NCBI GenBank assembly: GCA_036269075.1
Contig: DATASX010000120.1
Location: 17,085 to 81,084, forward strand
Direction of reading: 5' to 3'
Source: Sporichthyaceae bacterium
Lineage (GTDB): Bacteria > Actinomycetota > Actinomycetes > Sporichthyales > Sporichthyaceae
DNA length: 64,000 nucleotides
How positions within the stretch are numbered: position 1 is the first letter of the stretch; each line of letters opens with the position of its first letter. The notes beneath the pieces were generated by a model that had not been told where the DNA came from, did not search any database, and saw only the letters and a program-made list of their open reading frames with translations. Shown here piece by piece: positions 33,622 to 42,386 of this stretch. The position numbers and the translations under genes are program-made.

Positions 33622-35324
33622 CGCGCCTTCTCCTCGTTGCGCCGGCGACCCTTACCGACGGATATCAGCTTTTCGTATTCCTCTTGATCAGCGGTGTGGG
33701 CCGCGCCGGTAAGACCGACACGTACCGCGACGTAAGTACCACGGGGCTGGCGCGGGCGTATCTCAAGGACAGCACGAGTCCGGGCGGCGCGTTCCCGCAT
33801 CACCTCGAGCCCATAGCTGTCCTCCCGACCCTTACCCAAACCCCGACCGTCGTCCTCGATCACCAGTTCGGCATCCGGCGGGTGGACCCGGCAGGTCACC
33901 CAGAGATTGTCCGCCGCCGCGTGCTTGCGGGCGTTGTTGACCGCCTCCTGGGCGATCCGCAGCAGCTCGGCCTCGGTCTCGGCAGGCAACCGACGGCTGG
34001 ACTCGTCCAGCGTCAGGTGGACGGTGAAACTGGACGTCGTCCCTATCATCCGCAGGTACTCCGACAGCGCGGCACCGAGCCCACCGTGCCGGTCGACGTC
34101 GGAGCGCAGGTCGAAGATCGACAACCGGAGCTCACGCACGATCCGGGTCATCTCCTGCCGCAGCCCGGCCAGGTCGTCGACGATGTCCGGCTGCCCGGCG
34201 TCGCCGGCCACCGAGGAGATCTCGTCGACGATGTAGCCGAGCGAGGCAAGCTCCTGAGCGATGCCGTCGTGGATCTCCCGGGCCAGCCGGCGCCGCTCCT
34301 CGGCGGTGGCCAGCTCGCGGATCTGGTCGAACAGCAGACCGGTCTCCAGCCGCAGCGCGATCTCCTCGCACAGGGTCTCGATCTCGGCGACCAGCGTCGG
34401 GGGATAGGCCTCCGCCGCCTCGGTCTCCAGGCCGACCAGGCCGGTGATCCGATCGCCGATCCGGATCGGCACCACCAGCGCGCTGCCGGAGGCCAGGTCC
34501 GGCAGCACGGCGCGGTCGCGGGCGAACTTGTGGTCGGTGACCTGCGAGGCCTGCAGGGTCCAGGCGTCTGCGAACGGGCTCTGGCCGCCCAGGTCCAGCT
34601 CCCACTCCAGGCGGTCCCCACCGCGATGGGCCAGCGGGCTCAGCCGCTCGCCGTCGCCGCGCATGATCACCGCCACGGCACTGAACCGGGCGATGCGGCT
34701 GATGTCCTCGATCAGGGAGTCGGCGGTGGTCACGGGGTCGAGCGAGGCCGGCAGCTGCCGCGTGACGGTGTAGAGCTGGGACAGCAACGCGTGCGCCTCG
34801 GCGTAGGAGTTGGTCGCCGACTCCGTGGCGTCGTCCTGCAGTCGGCGCGCCCAGGCCGCGACCAGGCCGCCCATCAGCGCGATCACGGTCCACTGCGCCG
34901 CGGCGACGGTGTAGTCCTTGGTGTGCAGGTCGTTCTGGTTGGGCACCGCGATGCCGATCAACAACGCCGTGGCCGCGGTGCCGGCCGCGATCAGCGCGCC
35001 GGTCGACTGCGCGAGCAGACCGCCGGCGAACACCGGCGCCAACAGGTAGGGGAGCAGCGGGCTGACCTCGTGCCCGGTGGAGTGCACCGCGATGGCCCAG
35101 ACGGCGATCTCGCCGGTCCGGCCGATCACCCCGGCCAGCGTCGTGCTCTCCAGGACGGTCACCGCCGCGCCGACCACACCCATCGCCGCGAGCCAGCTGA
35201 AGTCGCCGGAGGCGTTGTCGCCCAGCAGCGCCAGCACGGTGCAGCCGCCGAGCAGCAGCGCTCGCAGCGCGGCGGCAGGCAGTCCTGGGTTGCTCACCAG
35301 CAACCGCGCCATCCGCCCTGACAC
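33618..35324 (-). CDS. Membrane sensor histidine kinase with GAF domain (HisKA_3 type)
   Basis: The 568-residue kinase has about five N-terminal membrane segments (residues 5-140), a GAF domain (about 180-330, SLIEDISRIARFSAVAVIM to GLVGLETEAAEAYPPTLV), a HisKA_3 dimerisation helix with the phosphorylated His in EIHDGIAQELASLGYIVDE, and a HATPase domain (EAVNNARKHAAADN, EDDGRGLG). The GTG at 35324 was chosen because AAGG stands seven bases before it; a GTG six codons upstream is the alternative. The signal is unknown. It is coupled to its regulator downstream and lies just after the large 990-residue gene on the same strand. Confidence 0.92.
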   Translation of the reverse strand: MSGRMARLLVSNPGLPAAALRALLLGGCTVLALLGDNASGDFSWLAAMGVVGAAVTVLESTTLAGVIGRTGEIAVWAIAVHSTGHEVSPLLPYLLAPVFAGGLLAQSTGALIAAGTAATALLIGIAVPNQNDLHTKDYTVAAAQWTVIALMGGLVAAWARRLQDDATESATNSYAEAHALLSQLYTVTRQLPASLDPVTTADSLIEDISRIARFSAVAVIMRGDGERLSPLAHRGGDRLEWELDLGGQSPFADAWTLQASQVTDHKFARDRAVLPDLASGSALVVPIRIGDRITGLVGLETEAAEAYPPTLVAEIETLCEEIALRLETGLLFDQIRELATAEERRRLAREIHDGIAQELASLGYIVDEISSVAGDAGQPDIVDDLAGLRQEMTRIVRELRLSIFDLRSDVDRHGGLGAALSEYLRMIGTTSSFTVHLTLDESSRRLPAETEAELLRIAQEAVNNARKHAAADNLWVTCRVHPPDAELVIEDDGRGLGKGREDSYGLEVMRERAARTRAVLEIRPRQPRGTYVAVRVGLTGAAHTADQEEYEKLISVGKGRRRNEEKAR

Positions 35325-35385
35325 GAGGCCACCTTCGCACACACGAGCTTCGCGAGTCGGATTCGAGTCCCGCGCCTACCAGCGG

Positions 35386-38358
35386 TCAGCCGCTGCCGCG
35401 CTCGTGGATCTGCCGGGCCACGTCGCGGGTGGACAGGCTCTCCGCGAGGTCGGCGATGTACTCGGACAGCCGCTCGGCGAACTCGGCGAGCGCGTCGCCG
35501 TCGAAAGGCTCGTCCGAGCGAGCGGCGACGATGATCGAGTTCGCGTCGGTCAGCGGCAGCCCGACCAGGTAAGGCCAACCCGAGAGCGGGACCCCGGAAA
35601 GCTCGTCGCGGAGCGCCTCGGTGTCCTCGATCAGCACAATCTCGTCCTCGCCGAGGACGTGCCGGATGAACCAGTGCTCCTCGGACAGGCGGTAGCGCAG
35701 GTCGCCGCGGACCACACCGATGCCGGAGGCGGTGACCCAGCAGTCGCCGTCCGGGATCATCACCGCGACCGCCTCGCAGCCCATGTGGTCCATGGACACG
35801 AACGCCAGTTCCTCGGCGATCTGGGCCGGGGAGGCGAGGCTCTCGGTCATCTGCATGATCTGGTGCACGTAGCCGATGCCCGGCGGCTCGAGCTCGGGTC
35901 CGTAGTAGACCGGCCGATTGGCCATCGCGCGAGCCGTGAAGTCCTCCTCGGCCTTGCGCACCGCCTCATCGACGATCCGGTCGGCCTCGGCGCGGATCTT
36001 GGTGTGCTGCGCGACCACCTCGACCTTGGCGATCGTCTCGACACGGGCGGCCTCGGCGGCGATCCGGGCTTGCTCGCGGGCGCGGTCCGCCTGCTCCTTG
36101 GCACGGGCCGCAGCCTCCTCGGCCTCCTCCTCGGCCAGGGCGCGGGCGGTTTTCGCGGCCTCCTCGGCGAGCTTGGAGTCGACCTTCGCCTGCGCCGCGG
36201 CCTCCCGCTCGGCGATGGCCCGGAGGCGCGCCTCCTCGCGGGCCGTCTCCGTGGCGGCCTTCCCCTGGGCGCGGGCCTGCTCCTGCGCCAGGCGCGCGTC
36301 GGCCTCGGACTGCAGCTTCCACGCCTTCTCCTGGGCGCGGGCCTGGGTCTCGGCGATACGGGCCGCCTCGACGCGGGCCTTCTGGATCGCCTTCTCGGCC
36401 TCGGTGGCGGCGCGGGCGTCGGCGGCGGCCTTCTCGGCGGCGGCCTTCGCTGCGATCGCCGCGGCCCGCTCGGCGGCCTTCGCGGCCTCCGCCTCGATCC
36501 GGGCACGGCTCTTCTGATCGGCCTGGGCAAACCGGGCCGCTTCGGCGGCGGCATTCGCCTCGGCCTCGAGGCGTTCCTTGTGGGCCCGGGCCGCTTCGGC
36601 GGCGGCGCGCTCGACGGCTTTGGCCTCCGCCGCCGCCCGGGCGCGTTCGGCACGCTGCGCCTCGGCGGCGGCCTTCGCGTCGAGATCCGCCTGGGCCTTG
36701 ACGGCACGCTGCGCGTCGGCGGCGGCCTTGGCCTCCGCGGCGGCCTGCGCCCGGGCCGCCCGCTGTGCGTCCGCGGCGGCCTTTGCCTCCTCCGCGGCCT
36801 GCACGCGGGCCACCCGCTGTGCTTCGGCGGCGGCCTTGGCCTCGGCCGCGGCCTGCGCGCGGGCCACCCGCTGCGCTTCCGCGGCGGCCTTGGCCTCGGC
36901 CGCGGCCTCGGCGCGCGCGGCGCGCTCGGCACGTTCGGCGGCCTTGATCTCGGCCTTGCTCATCGCCGCAGGCGGCAGCAGTCGGACGCCCTCGACCTCG
37001 TCGGGGCGCGCAACCTCGACCGGGAAGATCGGCTGCACCGATTCGTAGACCTGCGGCTGCACCGCCTCGTAGCTCTCCGGCGCCTCGTAGACCTGCGGGG
37101 CGGCGTAGACCTGCGGGGCCTCGTAGACCTGCGGGGCGTCGTAGACCTGCTGGGCGGCCTTCTCGGCGGCCATGCGGGCCTTGGCTGCGTCGCGCTCGGC
37201 CTGCGCCCAAGCCTTGGCCTGCATCTTCTCCGCGGCGGCCCGGGCCTTCTCCGCCGCGCGGGCCGCCGCGCGGTCCTGACGGCCCGACGGCGGGGCCGTG
37301 GCGGGCCGTGGGTAGGACTGCTGCACCGGGTGGGCAGCCGGCGGCGGCGGCTGCGCAGTCCGGCGCGCGGGGGCCGGCGGGGCAGCGGCCTGGGGCACGT
37401 CGGGCTGCGGTGCCTGCGGGGCGGGTGCGGCAGGCTGGACCGGGCCGGTCGGCTCGTAGCGTCCGGTCGCGCCGGGCCGCGGACGGGCCCACGGCGCGAG
37501 GCGATGCTTGCGGTTCTCGTCGCCCGGAATCGGCGGCAGGTCGTAGTTCTCGCCGATGCTGATGATCTTCTGCGGCTGCTCCGGGGCAACTGGTGAAGCA
37601 GGCGGCGGCACGTACGCGGTGGGCGACGGGGCGGCCGGCGGCACGGGCTGGATCGGCCGCTGCGGCTCCGGCGCAGCCGCCGGGGCGTACGGCCGGTCGG
37701 TCGCGGCGGGCGGCGGGGCCGCCGGCCGCGGGGTCACCGGCGGTGTCGGTGCGCCCTGCGTCGGATAGCGCTGGACCGCCGGCGCGTCGAGTCCGTCGGT
37801 GAACGCGGTGCGCCAGTCCAGGTTGGCGGACTGCTCGAACGAATCCCGGTCGAACGTGGGCCACTGAACGCCGGCCCGGTCGGTCGTCACCGTGGCCGGG
37901 TCGGTCGGTGCAGCGGTCGCGGCCGGCTCGTCGAAGGCCGGTTCGTCGGAGGAGTTGCTCAACATCGCACGTTCCACCGCTCGCACCAGACGCTCCGGAG
38001 TCAGGGGCCAGGACAACGTCTTGACGTTCTGGTCGGCCAGTCGCAGCGACACCAGTCGGGGGCTGTCGGTCACCGACTCGGCCACCACCAGCGCGGGGGT
38101 GTCGACCGCCTGGCTGCGCAGTCGCGCCAAGGCGTCGACCGCCCGGTCGGCGTCGCCGAGGTCGAGGATCAAGAGGTGTGCGGCCGCGACACGATCCGCC
38201 CACCCGGGAGTCTCCACCGGGTCGACGGGAATCACGTTCAGGTCATGGGCCACCAACGCGGCGCTGAGCGCAGCGTTGCCGGATATGACGAGCACGTCGC
38301 GCAGCGTGTCCTCCCCACAGTCCATTCCGTCAACAGACGATACGGCCCCCGGGATCAT
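35386..38358 (-). CDS. 990-residue protein: pseudo-receiver, Pro-rich linker, Ala-rich coiled coil, GAF-like C terminus
   Basis: I do not recognise this as a named protein. Residues about 18-135 look like a receiver (RDVLVISGNAALSAAL, LLILDLGDADRAVDALARLR), but the usual Lys-Pro is replaced by Trp-Pro (KTLSWPLTPERLVRAV). Residues about 140-375 are Pro-rich. A QVY-x-AP unit is repeated about five times near 402-440. Residues about 465-810 are an almost uninterrupted Ala/Glu/Lys/Arg coiled coil with AEAKAAAEAQRVARAQ units. The last 160 residues (MTESLASPAQIAEELAFVSM to REIHERGSG-like end) resemble a GAF-type sensor. It precedes the two-component genes on the same strand and may scaffold or sense for them. 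Confidence 0.7.
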   Translation of the reverse strand: MIPGAVSSVDGMDCGEDTLRDVLVISGNAALSAALVAHDLNVIPVDPVETPGWADRVAAAHLLILDLGDADRAVDALARLRSQAVDTPALVVAESVTDSPRLVSLRLADQNVKTLSWPLTPERLVRAVERAMLSNSSDEPAFDEPAATAAPTDPATVTTDRAGVQWPTFDRDSFEQSANLDWRTAFTDGLDAPAVQRYPTQGAPTPPVTPRPAAPPPAATDRPYAPAAAPEPQRPIQPVPPAAPSPTAYVPPPASPVAPEQPQKIISIGENYDLPPIPGDENRKHRLAPWARPRPGATGRYEPTGPVQPAAPAPQAPQPDVPQAAAPPAPARRTAQPPPPAAHPVQQSYPRPATAPPSGRQDRAAARAAEKARAAAEKMQAKAWAQAERDAAKARMAAEKAAQQVYDAPQVYEAPQVYAAPQVYEAPESYEAVQPQVYESVQPIFPVEVARPDEVEGVRLLPPAAMSKAEIKAAERAERAARAEAAAEAKAAAEAQRVARAQAAAEAKAAAEAQRVARVQAAEEAKAAADAQRAARAQAAAEAKAAADAQRAVKAQADLDAKAAAEAQRAERARAAAEAKAVERAAAEAARAHKERLEAEANAAAEAARFAQADQKSRARIEAEAAKAAERAAAIAAKAAAEKAAADARAATEAEKAIQKARVEAARIAETQARAQEKAWKLQSEADARLAQEQARAQGKAATETAREEARLRAIAEREAAAQAKVDSKLAEEAAKTARALAEEEAEEAAARAKEQADRAREQARIAAEAARVETIAKVEVVAQHTKIRAEADRIVDEAVRKAEEDFTARAMANRPVYYGPELEPPGIGYVHQIMQMTESLASPAQIAEELAFVSMDHMGCEAVAVMIPDGDCWVTASGIGVVRGDLRYRLSEEHWFIRHVLGEDEIVLIEDTEALRDELSGVPLSGWPYLVGLPLTDANSIIVAARSDEPFDGDALAEFAERLSEYIADLAESLSTRDVARQIHERGSG
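36500..36960. repeat. Internal degenerate repeat encoding the Ala-rich coiled coil
   Basis: Units of about 45 bp carrying GCGGCGGCCTTGGCCTC-like sequence recur here and code for AEAKAAAEAQR heptad-like blocks. Such DNA is prone to copy-number change. Confidence 0.7.
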
Positions 38359-38486
38359 GAGGTGTGACCTTCGGCCCCATCGACCGTGTCGTCGTCACAC
38401 AACCGAACCAATCCTCGGCGGCTCGGCATGTGATGAAGGTGTGCAAAGCTGCCGGACCAGGGCGCCACCGAGGGGGCCGGACGACG

Positions 38487-39278
38487 ATGCGGGTCCACGT
38501 TGTCAGCGACGTGCACGGTTCTGTCGACGCGCTCGCCCGGGCCGGCGCCGGCGCCGACGTCCTGGTGTGTCTGGGCGACCTGGTCCTGTTCATCGACTAC
38601 GCCGATCCCTCCGGCGGGATCTTCGGATCGGTCTTCGGCCCGGAGCGCGCTGCGCAGTGGGTGGCGCTGCGTACCGAGCGGCGCTGGGACGAGGCCCGCG
38701 CGCTGCTGCGGGAGCTGTGGAGCCAGGCCGGCGGCGACCCGTGGGAGGTCATCACCGAGGCCGTCCGCGGCCAGTACGCCGCACTGTTCGCGGCGATGCC
38801 CGACCCGACCTATCTGACCTACGGCAACGTCGACCTGCCCGCGCTCTGGCCGCAGTACATCGGGCCCGGACACACGGTGCTCGACGGGCAGATCGCCACG
38901 ATCGGCGGCCGGGTGTTCGGCTTCGTCGGCGGCGGCCTGCCGACGCCGTACCGCACCCCGTTCGAGGTCCCCGAGCAGGAGTACGCGGCCAAGGTCGATG
39001 CGGTCTTCGCCGCGGCTGCCGCGGCCGGTACCCCGCTGGACGTGCTGTGCACGCACATCCCGCCGGCGCTGCCGGAACTGACCTACGACGTGGTGGCCCG
39101 GCGATTCGAACGGGGCAGCGAGGCGACCCTGCGCGCGATCCGGGAGCACCAGCCACCGCTGGCGCTGTTCGGCCATGTGCATCAGCCCTTGCTGCCCCGG
39201 ATGCGGGTCGGCCGTACCGAGTGCGTGAACGTCGGGCATTTCCGCGGAGTCGAACAGCCCTACGTCCTGACCTGGTGA
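38487..39278 (+). CDS. Metallophosphoesterase
   Basis: Calcineurin-like phosphoesterase of 263 residues. The metal-binding motifs appear in order: VVSDVHGSVDAL (D-x-H), VCLGDLVLFIDY (GDxx), TYGNVDLPALWP (GNxD), LCTHIPPALPEL (H) and ALFGHVHQPLLPR (GHxH). It lacks a signal peptide and is probably cytoplasmic. The substrate cannot be told from sequence; cyclic nucleotides, nucleotide polyphosphates and phosphoproteins are all handled by the superfamily. The ATG at 38487 has GAGGGGG upstream; longer in-frame starts are unlikely. It is divergent from the 990-residue gene. Confidence 0.9.
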   Translation: MRVHVVSDVHGSVDALARAGAGADVLVCLGDLVLFIDYADPSGGIFGSVFGPERAAQWVALRTERRWDEARALLRELWSQAGGDPWEVITEAVRGQYAALFAAMPDPTYLTYGNVDLPALWPQYIGPGHTVLDGQIATIGGRVFGFVGGGLPTPYRTPFEVPEQEYAAKVDAVFAAAAAAGTPLDVLCTHIPPALPELTYDVVARRFERGSEATLRAIREHQPPLALFGHVHQPLLPRMRVGRTECVNVGHFRGVEQPYVLTW

Positions 39279-39373
39279 GCCGGCGGCGGTCCGAAGGCGC
39301 TCGCGGGGCGCGATAGCCTGGCCACTTCCTGCTCGACGACGCGCACCAGCACCACCGGGAGAGGCCGCAGGCG

Positions 39374-39811
39374 ATGCCTGATTCGACGACCGCGAGCATC
39401 ACGATCGGGGCCGAGGCCAAGGCCGTGCTGGACGTGATCGCCGATTTCGAGGCCTATCCGCAGTGGGCCGGCGCCGTGAAGCGGGCCGAGGTGCTGGGTC
39501 GATTCCCCGACGGGCGCGCCGAATTGGTGCACTACCAACTCGACGCCGGGCCCATCAAGGACGAGTACACGCTGCGCTACGACTGGTCGGCGGTGCCCGG
39601 CCTGCTGCAGTGGGAACTGGTCGAGGGCCAGATGCTCAAGACACTTGTCGGCTCGTACAAGCTCGTCGAGGGTGACCAGGGCCACACCGAGGTCACCTAC
39701 CACCTCGCGCTGGACGTGAAGATCCCGTTGCTCGGGATGATCAAGCGGAAGGCCGAGAAGGTCATCATCGACACGGCGCTCAAGGAGCTCAAGAAGCGCG
39801 TGGAGGGATAG
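39374..39811 (+). CDS. SRPBCC / polyketide cyclase-like ligand-binding protein
   Basis: The 145-residue protein has the START-like helix-grip pattern: SITIGAEAKAVLDVIADFEAYPQWAGAVKRAEVLGRFPDG at the start, LRYDWSAVPGLLQWELVEG in the sheet, and a long C-terminal helix (MIKRKAEKVIIDTALKELKKRVEG). It probably binds a lipid or other hydrophobic molecule. The order SRPBCC, ArsA-like ATPase, small CxxC protein is the same as Rv2185c-Rv2184c-Rv2183c in M. tuberculosis, from memory, suggesting a conserved functional unit. A -10-like TAGCCT (about 39314) precedes it by some 55 bases. The ATPase gene starts five bases after its stop. Confidence 0.86.
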   Translation: MPDSTTASITIGAEAKAVLDVIADFEAYPQWAGAVKRAEVLGRFPDGRAELVHYQLDAGPIKDEYTLRYDWSAVPGLLQWELVEGQMLKTLVGSYKLVEGDQGHTEVTYHLALDVKIPLLGMIKRKAEKVIIDTALKELKKRVEG

Positions 39812-39816
39812 CGGAC

Positions 39817-41013
39817 TTGCGCGTCCTCCTGTTCACCGGCAAGGGCGGTGTCGGCAAGACCACGTCGGCGGCCGGTACCGCCGCGTTGGCGGCGGCCCGC
39901 GGGCACAAGACCCTGGTGCTCTCGACGGATGCCGCGCACTCCCTGTCCGACGCGTTCGCCTGCCCGGCCGGCCCGGAGCCGACCGCGGTCGGGCCGAACC
40001 TGTTCGTCCAGCAGGTGGACGCGCAGCGCACGTTCGAGCGCACCTGGGTCGAGATCCGCAGCTACCTGCTCAGCGTGCTCGACGCCGTCGGGGTCGACCC
40101 GATCGAGGCCGAGGAACTCACCGTGCTGCCCGGCGCCGAGGAAGTGCTGGCGCTGCTGGAGGTCCGCGACCAGGCCCGCTCGGGGCGTTGGGACGTGGTG
40201 GTCGTCGACTGCGCACCGACCGCGGAGACCCTGCGCCTGCTGGCCCTGCCGGAGGCGTTGAACTGGTATATGGACCGGGTGTTCCCGGTCGAGCGTCGGG
40301 TGGTCAAGGCGCTGCGCCCGGTGCTGGGCAAGGTTGCCGGAGTGCCGATGCCGCGCGACCGAGTCTTCGACGCGGTCGAGCGCCTGCACGCCGAGTTGGC
40401 CGCGGTCCGCACTGTCCTGACCGACCCGGGCACCTCGGTGCGCCTCGTACTGACCCCGGAGAGCGTGGTCGTCGCCGAGGCCCGGCGGATGCTGACCTCG
40501 CTGTCGCTCTACGGCTACCGCACCGACGCGGTGGTGGCCAACCGCATCTTCCCGGCCGCGGCGGCCGACGACTGGCGCAGCGGCTGGGTGTCCGCGCAGA
40601 CGGGGATGCTGCGCGAGGTCGACGCCTCGTTCGCGCCGCTACCGGTGCTGCGTTCGCCGTACCGGGCAACCGAACCGGTCGGCATCACGGAGTTGGCGGC
40701 TTTCGCGCAGGACCTCTACCGCGACCTGCCCACCGGACCCGACGGCGCCGCCGCCGACCCGTGCGACCTGCTTTCGCAGTCCGAACCGATGACGATCCGC
40801 ACCACGGGGACCCGGTACCTGATGTCGTTGGCGTTGCCGTTGGCCGACAAGCGCGAGATGGACCTGCGCCGCAAGGGCGACGAACTGGTGCTGACGGTCT
40901 CCGGCCACCGCCGCCAGTTGGCGCTGCCCGGGTTGCTGGCCCGGCGCGAGATCACCGGGGCCGACCTGGTCGGCGACCGCCTGGACATCAGCTTTGCCCG
41001 GGAACCGACGTGA
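39817..41013 (+). CDS. ArsA/GET3-like ATPase
   Basis: The 398-residue protein has the deviant Walker A GKGGVGKTTSAAG at about 8-20, a switch-like STDAAHSLSDAF, and the A-loop DCAPTAETLRLLALPEALNWY typical of ArsA/GET3. The C terminus (SLALPLADKREMDLRRKGDELVLTVSGHRRQLALP) is an alpha-crystallin-like beta domain found in bacterial members. No arsenic genes are nearby, so arsenite pumping is unlikely; ATP-driven handling of a hydrophobic client, perhaps with the SRPBCC partner, is more plausible but unproven. The start is TTG with TGGAGGGA upstream. It overlaps the next gene (GTGA). Confidence 0.85.
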   Translation: MRVLLFTGKGGVGKTTSAAGTAALAAARGHKTLVLSTDAAHSLSDAFACPAGPEPTAVGPNLFVQQVDAQRTFERTWVEIRSYLLSVLDAVGVDPIEAEELTVLPGAEEVLALLEVRDQARSGRWDVVVVDCAPTAETLRLLALPEALNWYMDRVFPVERRVVKALRPVLGKVAGVPMPRDRVFDAVERLHAELAAVRTVLTDPGTSVRLVLTPESVVVAEARRMLTSLSLYGYRTDAVVANRIFPAAAADDWRSGWVSAQTGMLREVDASFAPLPVLRSPYRATEPVGITELAAFAQDLYRDLPTGPDGAAADPCDLLSQSEPMTIRTTGTRYLMSLALPLADKREMDLRRKGDELVLTVSGHRRQLALPGLLARREITGADLVGDRLDISFAREPT

Positions 41014-41363
41014 GTGAGCGTCCGCCTACCGAGTCGTTGGGCAACGCGGCGCAGGAAGCGGCTCGGCTGTTGGACGCGGTCGGCGAGTGGCTGGCCGTGC
41101 GGGCGAATTCCGAGGACAACGGCGGCTCCTGGGTGCGCTGGAGCTCCGAGCACATCGCCACCGGCGCGCCCGAGTGCCGGATCTGTCCGTTGTGCAGGCT
41201 GATCGCGGCGACCCGGGCTGCCGGTCCGGAGGTCGCCGGCCACGCCGACGAGGCACTGCGCTCGATCTCGGCGGCCCTGCACGCGTTGGCCGACGCCATG
41301 GGTACGCAGCGCGGGTCGCCGGCGGGTCCGGACAAAGGTTTCCAGACCATCGTCATAAACTGA
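41010..41363 (+). CDS. Small CxxC protein (DUF5304-like), Rv2183c-type
   Basis: The 117-residue protein starts VSERPPTESLGNAAQEAARLLDAVGEW and contains ECRICPLCRLIAATRAAGPEVAGHADEALRSISAAL. The cysteines of CRICPLC form a metal-binding-like knuckle in a helical protein. Function unknown. The GTG start overlaps the ATPase stop (GTGA) and it keeps the mycobacterial gene order. The C-terminal tail (QRGSPAGPDKGFQTIVIN) looks unstructured. Conservation of the trio implies it works with the ATPase and the SRPBCC protein. Confidence 0.75.
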   Translation: MSERPPTESLGNAAQEAARLLDAVGEWLAVRANSEDNGGSWVRWSSEHIATGAPECRICPLCRLIAATRAAGPEVAGHADEALRSISAALHALADAMGTQRGSPAGPDKGFQTIVIN

Positions 41364-41432
41364 CGTGCAGTCAGAAGGCGTCGGGGTACTGACGCCGCGT
41401 CAGAACTGGTGCGGACACAGGAGGTCGTCGAC

Positions 41433-42386
41433 GTGACGGCGATCGGTCTCGACGTGGGCGGCACCAAGACCGCCGTCGGTCTGGTCGACGAGTCCGGTCA
41501 CGTGGTGCGGCGCCTACGCGTGGCCACCCCGCACCAGCCCGAGGAGGCGCTGGCGGCGATGGTCCAGGCCGTCGCCGAACTGGATGCCCCGGGGGCGCCG
41601 GTGGGGGTCGGTGTCGCGGGATTCGTCGACGTGGACGGCAGCACGGTGGTCGCGGCGCCCAACCTGGGCTGGCACGACCGGCCGATCGGGCGGGAGTTGG
41701 CCGACCGGCTCGGGGTGCCGGTCCGGGTGGACAACGACGCCAATGCCGCGGCCTGGGCCGAAGTCCGCTTCGGGGCGGCGGCGGGGCGCGCGAGCGTGGT
41801 CGCGGTGACCGTCGGGACCGGCGTCGGAGGCGGCATCGTCACCGGGGGAGTGTTGCAACGTGGCGGGTTCGGAGCGGCCGGCGAGGTCGGGCACCTGGTC
41901 GTCGCCCCGGGCGGGCGGGCGTGCCCGTGCGGGCAGCGCGGATGCCTGGAGCAGTACGCCAGCGGTACCGCGCTGGTCCGCGCCGGCCGCGATCTGATCG
42001 CCGCCGGTGACTCGACGGCGCCCGGCCTGCGCGCGGCCTGCGGCGACCGGGCCGACGACCTGACCGGACCGATGATCACCGACCTGGCCGCCGCCGGCGA
42101 CCCGGGCGCCCGCTCGTTGCTGGCCGGCCTGGGCGATTGGCTGGGCGTCGGCCTGGCAGCGCTGGCGACCCTGTTGGACCCGGAGTGCTTCGTGATCGGC
42201 GGCGGGGTCGTCGAGGCCGGCGAGGATCTCCTCGGGCCGGCTCGGGAGAGCCTGGCTCGGCGGTTGTCGACCGGTCGCCGCGTCGCCGAGGTGCTGCCTG
42301 CCCGGATGGGCAACGACGCCGGGATGATCGGCGCCGCCGACCTGGCCCGGACCGAGCTTGCGAGCGAACCAATGGACACAGCGTGA
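41433..42386 (+). CDS. ROK-family sugar kinase (glucokinase type)
   Basis: ROK kinases phosphorylate glucose or related sugars. The 317-residue protein has IGLDVGGTKTAVGLVDESG (ATP loop), VDNDANAAAWAE (catalytic Asp), TVGTGVGGGIVTGG, GEVGHLVVAPGGRACPCGQRGCLEQYASG-type zinc site split around residues 155-180 (CPCGQRGC ligands), and FVIGGGVVEAG. It resembles actinobacterial GlkA. The GTG at 41433 has GGAGG eight bases upstream. Oddity: the last residues TELASEPMDTA are encoded by a copy of the junction repeat described at 43706-43786, which seems to have been incorporated in frame. The next gene overlaps by GTGA. Confidence 0.9.
   Translation: MTAIGLDVGGTKTAVGLVDESGHVVRRLRVATPHQPEEALAAMVQAVAELDAPGAPVGVGVAGFVDVDGSTVVAAPNLGWHDRPIGRELADRLGVPVRVDNDANAAAWAEVRFGAAAGRASVVAVTVGTGVGGGIVTGGVLQRGGFGAAGEVGHLVVAPGGRACPCGQRGCLEQYASGTALVRAGRDLIAAGDSTAPGLRAACGDRADDLTGPMITDLAAAGDPGARSLLAGLGDWLGVGLAALATLLDPECFVIGGGVVEAGEDLLGPARESLARRLSTGRRVAEVLPARMGNDAGMIGAADLARTELASEPMDTA
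42354..42382 (+). repeat. Junction-repeat copy read in frame as the ROK kinase C terminus
   Basis: GAGCTTGCGAGCGAACCAAT followed by GGACACAGC matches the start-proximal part of the micro-ORF repeats at 43706, 47035 and 52593. Here it lacks its own start and is translated as ELASEPMDTA before a GTGA junction with the next gene. Confidence 0.65.

Noticed and set aside
36500..37150. Possible CRISPR or satellite array from regular repeats
   Set aside because: The repeats are in frame and code for coiled-coil and QVYxAP units; there are no spacers.
39817..41013. Arsenite-transporting ATPase
   Set aside because: ArsA-like motifs are present, but no arsB, arsR or arsC gene is nearby and the context matches the non-arsenic mycobacterial family.
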